In this document: positions 8,200 to 9,296 of the stretch, one piece after another
How the letters are laid out: each line of letters opens with the position of its first letter
Position numbering within the stretch: position 1 is the stretch's first letter
Assembly (NCBI GenBank): GCA_000715685.1
Contig: KL569434.1
Span: 26,754-36,049 of the forward strand
DNA: 9,296 nt
Source of the DNA: Streptomyces lilacinus
Lineage (GTDB): Bacteria > Actinomycetota > Actinomycetes > Streptomycetales > Streptomycetaceae
Direction of reading: 5' to 3'
Position numbers and translations under genes: made by a program
The notes under the pieces: generated by a model
Told to the model about the DNA's origin: nothing
What the model saw: only the letters and a program-made list of their open reading frames with translations
Database searches by the model: none

Positions 8200-8242
8200 C
8201 CCGCCCCAAAAGTCCAATCGATTGTTCGAGGGGTGGGGCGGG
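8200..8242. repeat. Compound inverted repeat between asd and the toxin-like gene
   Basis: An outer 9-bp inverted repeat (CCCGCCCCA at 8200-8208 with TGGGGCGGG at 8234-8242) encloses a perfect AT-rich palindrome CAATCGATTG (8215-8224). Read on the minus strand it begins eight bases after the stop of the RelE-like gene and about 80 bases before the asd start. It could be a terminator of the small operon, though no T-run follows the outer stem (TTTT lies inside it), a regulatory element in the asd leader, or a protein-binding site centred on the inner palindrome. Confidence 0.55.
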
Positions 8243-8249
8243 ACGGTTG

Positions 8250-8525
8250 TCAGCAGGTGGTGTCCGCAGGCCAGTGCTGAACCCGCACGATGAGGACCGT
8301 GGCGAGTCGACGGTGCTCCTGGTACCAGACGATCAAGCGGTCTTCCGCGATGTCGAACAAGCGGGATACTCCGGACTCCTCGATGGGCGGATCGCCGAAA
8401 TATCTGACTGAAGCCGCATCGGCCAGGCGGCCTGCCAGTCGTTCGACGTCGCGCTTGATCTCGGGCTCGAGGCCCCCAACGACATGCTCGGCGTTCGGCA
8501 GGTACTCCCACGTCCAGTCGGTCAC
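8250..8525 (-). CDS. RelE/ParE-like protein, candidate toxin
   Basis: 91 residues starting VTDWTWEYLPNAEHV. The pattern is two predicted helices at about 19-38 (PEIKRDVERLAGRLADAA) followed by alternating strands: RYFGDPP, SGVSRLFDIA, RLIVWYQEH and LATVLIVRVQHW at the end. This helix-helix-then-sheet order, with an Arg before each strand and a C-terminal R-x-x-H, is that of RelE/ParE-superfamily toxins. Basic candidates for an active site are R41, R56, R63, R72, R73, R81 and H84. If active it would be an mRNA interferase or gyrase poison; neither can be decided here. The GTG start overlaps the TGA of the upstream gene by four bases (GTGA, 8525-8522), so the two are translationally coupled with the putative antitoxin first. 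It uses codons rare in its neighbours (AGA, TAT, TCA, GTA, two TTG). Fold assignment is from pattern, not from a search. Confidence 0.72.
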   Translation of the reverse strand: MTDWTWEYLPNAEHVVGGLEPEIKRDVERLAGRLADAASVRYFGDPPIEESGVSRLFDIAEDRLIVWYQEHRRLATVLIVRVQHWPADTTC

Positions 8526-8884
8526 TCGCCGACCTCTCGCGCGGCTTCGTCCAGCATGACGGCGATTTCCGATGACCGGGCGATGGCCTCCTCGCGGGTA
8601 CTCGCCTCGGCGACCGCCCTTTCCAGCTCCGCAAGCCTGGCGGCCCGGGCCGGGCGGCGGCGCAGCGCCACGAACACTCCCCACCTGTGCAGGAACGTGT
8701 GCATGGGGACGGTACTGTCCGTCTGCACGGCCTCCTGCCACGCGGCGTGGAATTCCTGTTCGAAACGGACAGCTGCGGCCAGGTCGAGCTTCGTCACCGC
8801 CACACGCAGCGCCGCCTCCGTGAGGGGAGGCATGGGGAACCAGGGTTCGTCGGGACCATGACGTTCTACGGGCTGTGCGCTCAC
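8522..8884 (-). CDS. Helical protein coupled to the RelE-like gene, candidate antitoxin (DUF6247-like)
   Basis: 120 residues from the GTG at 8884-8882, which has AAGGAGA (8899-8893) eight bases upstream. After a Pro-rich N-terminus (1-20) the protein is nearly all helical: 21-53, a central stretch VPMHTFLHRWGVFVALRRRP (59-78), then a charged Ala/Glu-rich C-terminal half (80-120) that could wrap around a partner. The pattern resembles small actinobacterial proteins of the DUF6247 type (recalled, unverified). No helix-turn-helix, ribbon-helix-helix or AbrB motif is visible, unusual for a type II antitoxin, which normally autoregulates by DNA binding. It is the first gene of a two-gene operon, sharing a GTGA overlap with the RelE-like gene. 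Codon use is relaxed (several GAA, CGT, AGG, AGT, with CTT, CGA and TCA), hinting at acquisition or low expression. Function is inferred only from position and partner. Confidence 0.75.
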   Translation of the reverse strand: MSAQPVERHGPDEPWFPMPPLTEAALRVAVTKLDLAAAVRFEQEFHAAWQEAVQTDSTVPMHTFLHRWGVFVALRRRPARAARLAELERAVAEASTREEAIARSSEIAVMLDEAAREVGE

Positions 8885-8966
8885 GAAGCGGATCTCCTTC
8901 GGCGTCTACGCTTCACGCCAGTCTGCCGCATCAGCCAGGTTGCGCATGGGGGTTCGCCGCACGAAC

Positions 8967-8998
8967 GGGGCGGGCACCCTGCCGGGTGCCCGCCCCTT
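8967..8998 (-). terminator. Hairpin terminator downstream of the subtilisin-like protease gene
   Basis: GGGGCGGGCACCC (8967-8979) pairs perfectly with 8984-8996 around a TGCC loop, a 13-bp stem. It lies 23 bases past the stop of the leftward protease gene and before the promoter region of the antitoxin-like gene. On the minus strand only a short, weak GTT follows the stem, again a near tail-less hairpin. The remaining 8885-8966 must hold the promoter of the small operon, but no clear -35/-10 pair was found. Confidence 0.8.
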
Positions 8999-9019
8999 GT
9001 GCCGTGTGCCGTCGGACGG

Positions 9020-9296
9020 CTACGGAACGACCTTCTCGATCTTCACGCTGCCGCTCCCCGCGACCGTGCCGGCCGCGTTGACCAGCTGGACGTCGCCGAA
9101 GAAGGTGCGGCCCTCGGGGGCCGCGCCCGCGACCAGGATCTGGGCCGTGAGCTGGGCGGATCCGCCCGCGGCGAGCTTGATCGGCTGCTCGGCGGTCTTG
9201 ATCTCGCCCAGGGACGGGGCGAAGTAGACGTCGCGGTAGTCGTAGGCGGTGCTGCCCGCCGGGACCGAGTAGCCGATGACCTTGATGGTGTACTCG
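9020..9296 (-). CDS. Secreted subtilisin-like serine protease, C-terminal fragment
   Basis: The last 91 residues of a protein entering from the right edge, ending at TAG (9022-9020). The sequence (from EYTIKVIGYSVPAG to VKIEKVVP) is a beta-sandwich-like domain: alternating strands, no cysteine, and the phrases STAYDYRDVYF and APEGRTFFGDVQLVNAAGT. These are the kind of C-terminal extension found on large (over 1000-residue) S8-family proteases of Streptomyces, where GYAVPAGST-type and APEGRxFFGxV-type phrases recur (from memory). The catalytic Asp/His/Ser triad would lie far outside the window, so the protease call rests on this domain alone. The gene ends with its own hairpin and is not obviously in an operon with the toxin-like pair. 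Confidence 0.65.
   Translation of the reverse strand, partial: EYTIKVIGYSVPAGSTAYDYRDVYFAPSLGEIKTAEQPIKLAAGGSAQLTAQILVAGAAPEGRTFFGDVQLVNAAGTVAGSGSVKIEKVVP

Noticed and set aside
8211..8230. LexA (SOS) box near CGAACAATCGATTG on the minus strand
   Set aside because: The left half CGAAC fits the actinobacterial LexA site, but the right half GATTG does not match GTTCG.
8906..8947. 13-codon minus-strand frame (MRNLADAADWREA) just before the antitoxin-like gene
   Set aside because: The sequence looks protein-like and could be a remnant tail of a lost gene or a leader peptide, but there is no ribosome binding site, it is very short, and chance frames of this size are common.

Overview
The window is very GC-rich. 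Its genes use G/C-ending codons heavily, several starts are GTG, terminators are long GC-rich hairpins with short or no T-tracts, and the gene content (MalQ, acyl-ACP desaturase, PepN, Asd, large secreted subtilase) is typical of Streptomyces or a close actinomycete relative. It looks like a chromosomal housekeeping segment carrying one small, possibly accessory, two-gene operon. The first 13 bases are not genomic: they match the end of the Tn5/Nextera mosaic-end adapter, so the window starts at a contig edge.

Left part (1-2868): the N-terminal part of a secreted glycosidase-like protein runs leftward off the contig end. It is divergent from malQ (4-alpha-glucanotransferase, GH77, all three catalytic acids present), which runs rightward. 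About 250 bp of promoter region separates them.

Middle part (2869-4380): a 92-residue exported single-pass membrane protein, probably translated from a leaderless mRNA, ends at a strong 12-bp hairpin terminator. It is followed by a soluble diiron acyl-ACP (stearoyl-type) desaturase. The desaturase promoter is overlaid by two abutting palindromes built on TACGG/CGTA, the likely operator of a lipid-responsive repressor. A hairpin terminator separates it from the convergent pepN.

Right part (4383-9296, all on the minus strand): pepN (M1 zinc aminopeptidase N), asd (aspartate-semialdehyde dehydrogenase) ending in a 32-base perfect palindrome, a translationally coupled pair made of a 120-residue helical protein and a 91-residue RelE/ParE-like protein (candidate toxin-antitoxin module), and the C-terminal end of a large secreted subtilisin-like protease cut by the window edge.

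Most genes are functionally independent: maltodextrin metabolism, membrane-lipid unsaturation, peptide turnover, and the aspartate family of amino acids plus diaminopimelate. The least explained parts are the coupled toxin-antitoxin-like pair with its downstream compound inverted repeat, the desaturase operator array, and the small membrane protein.
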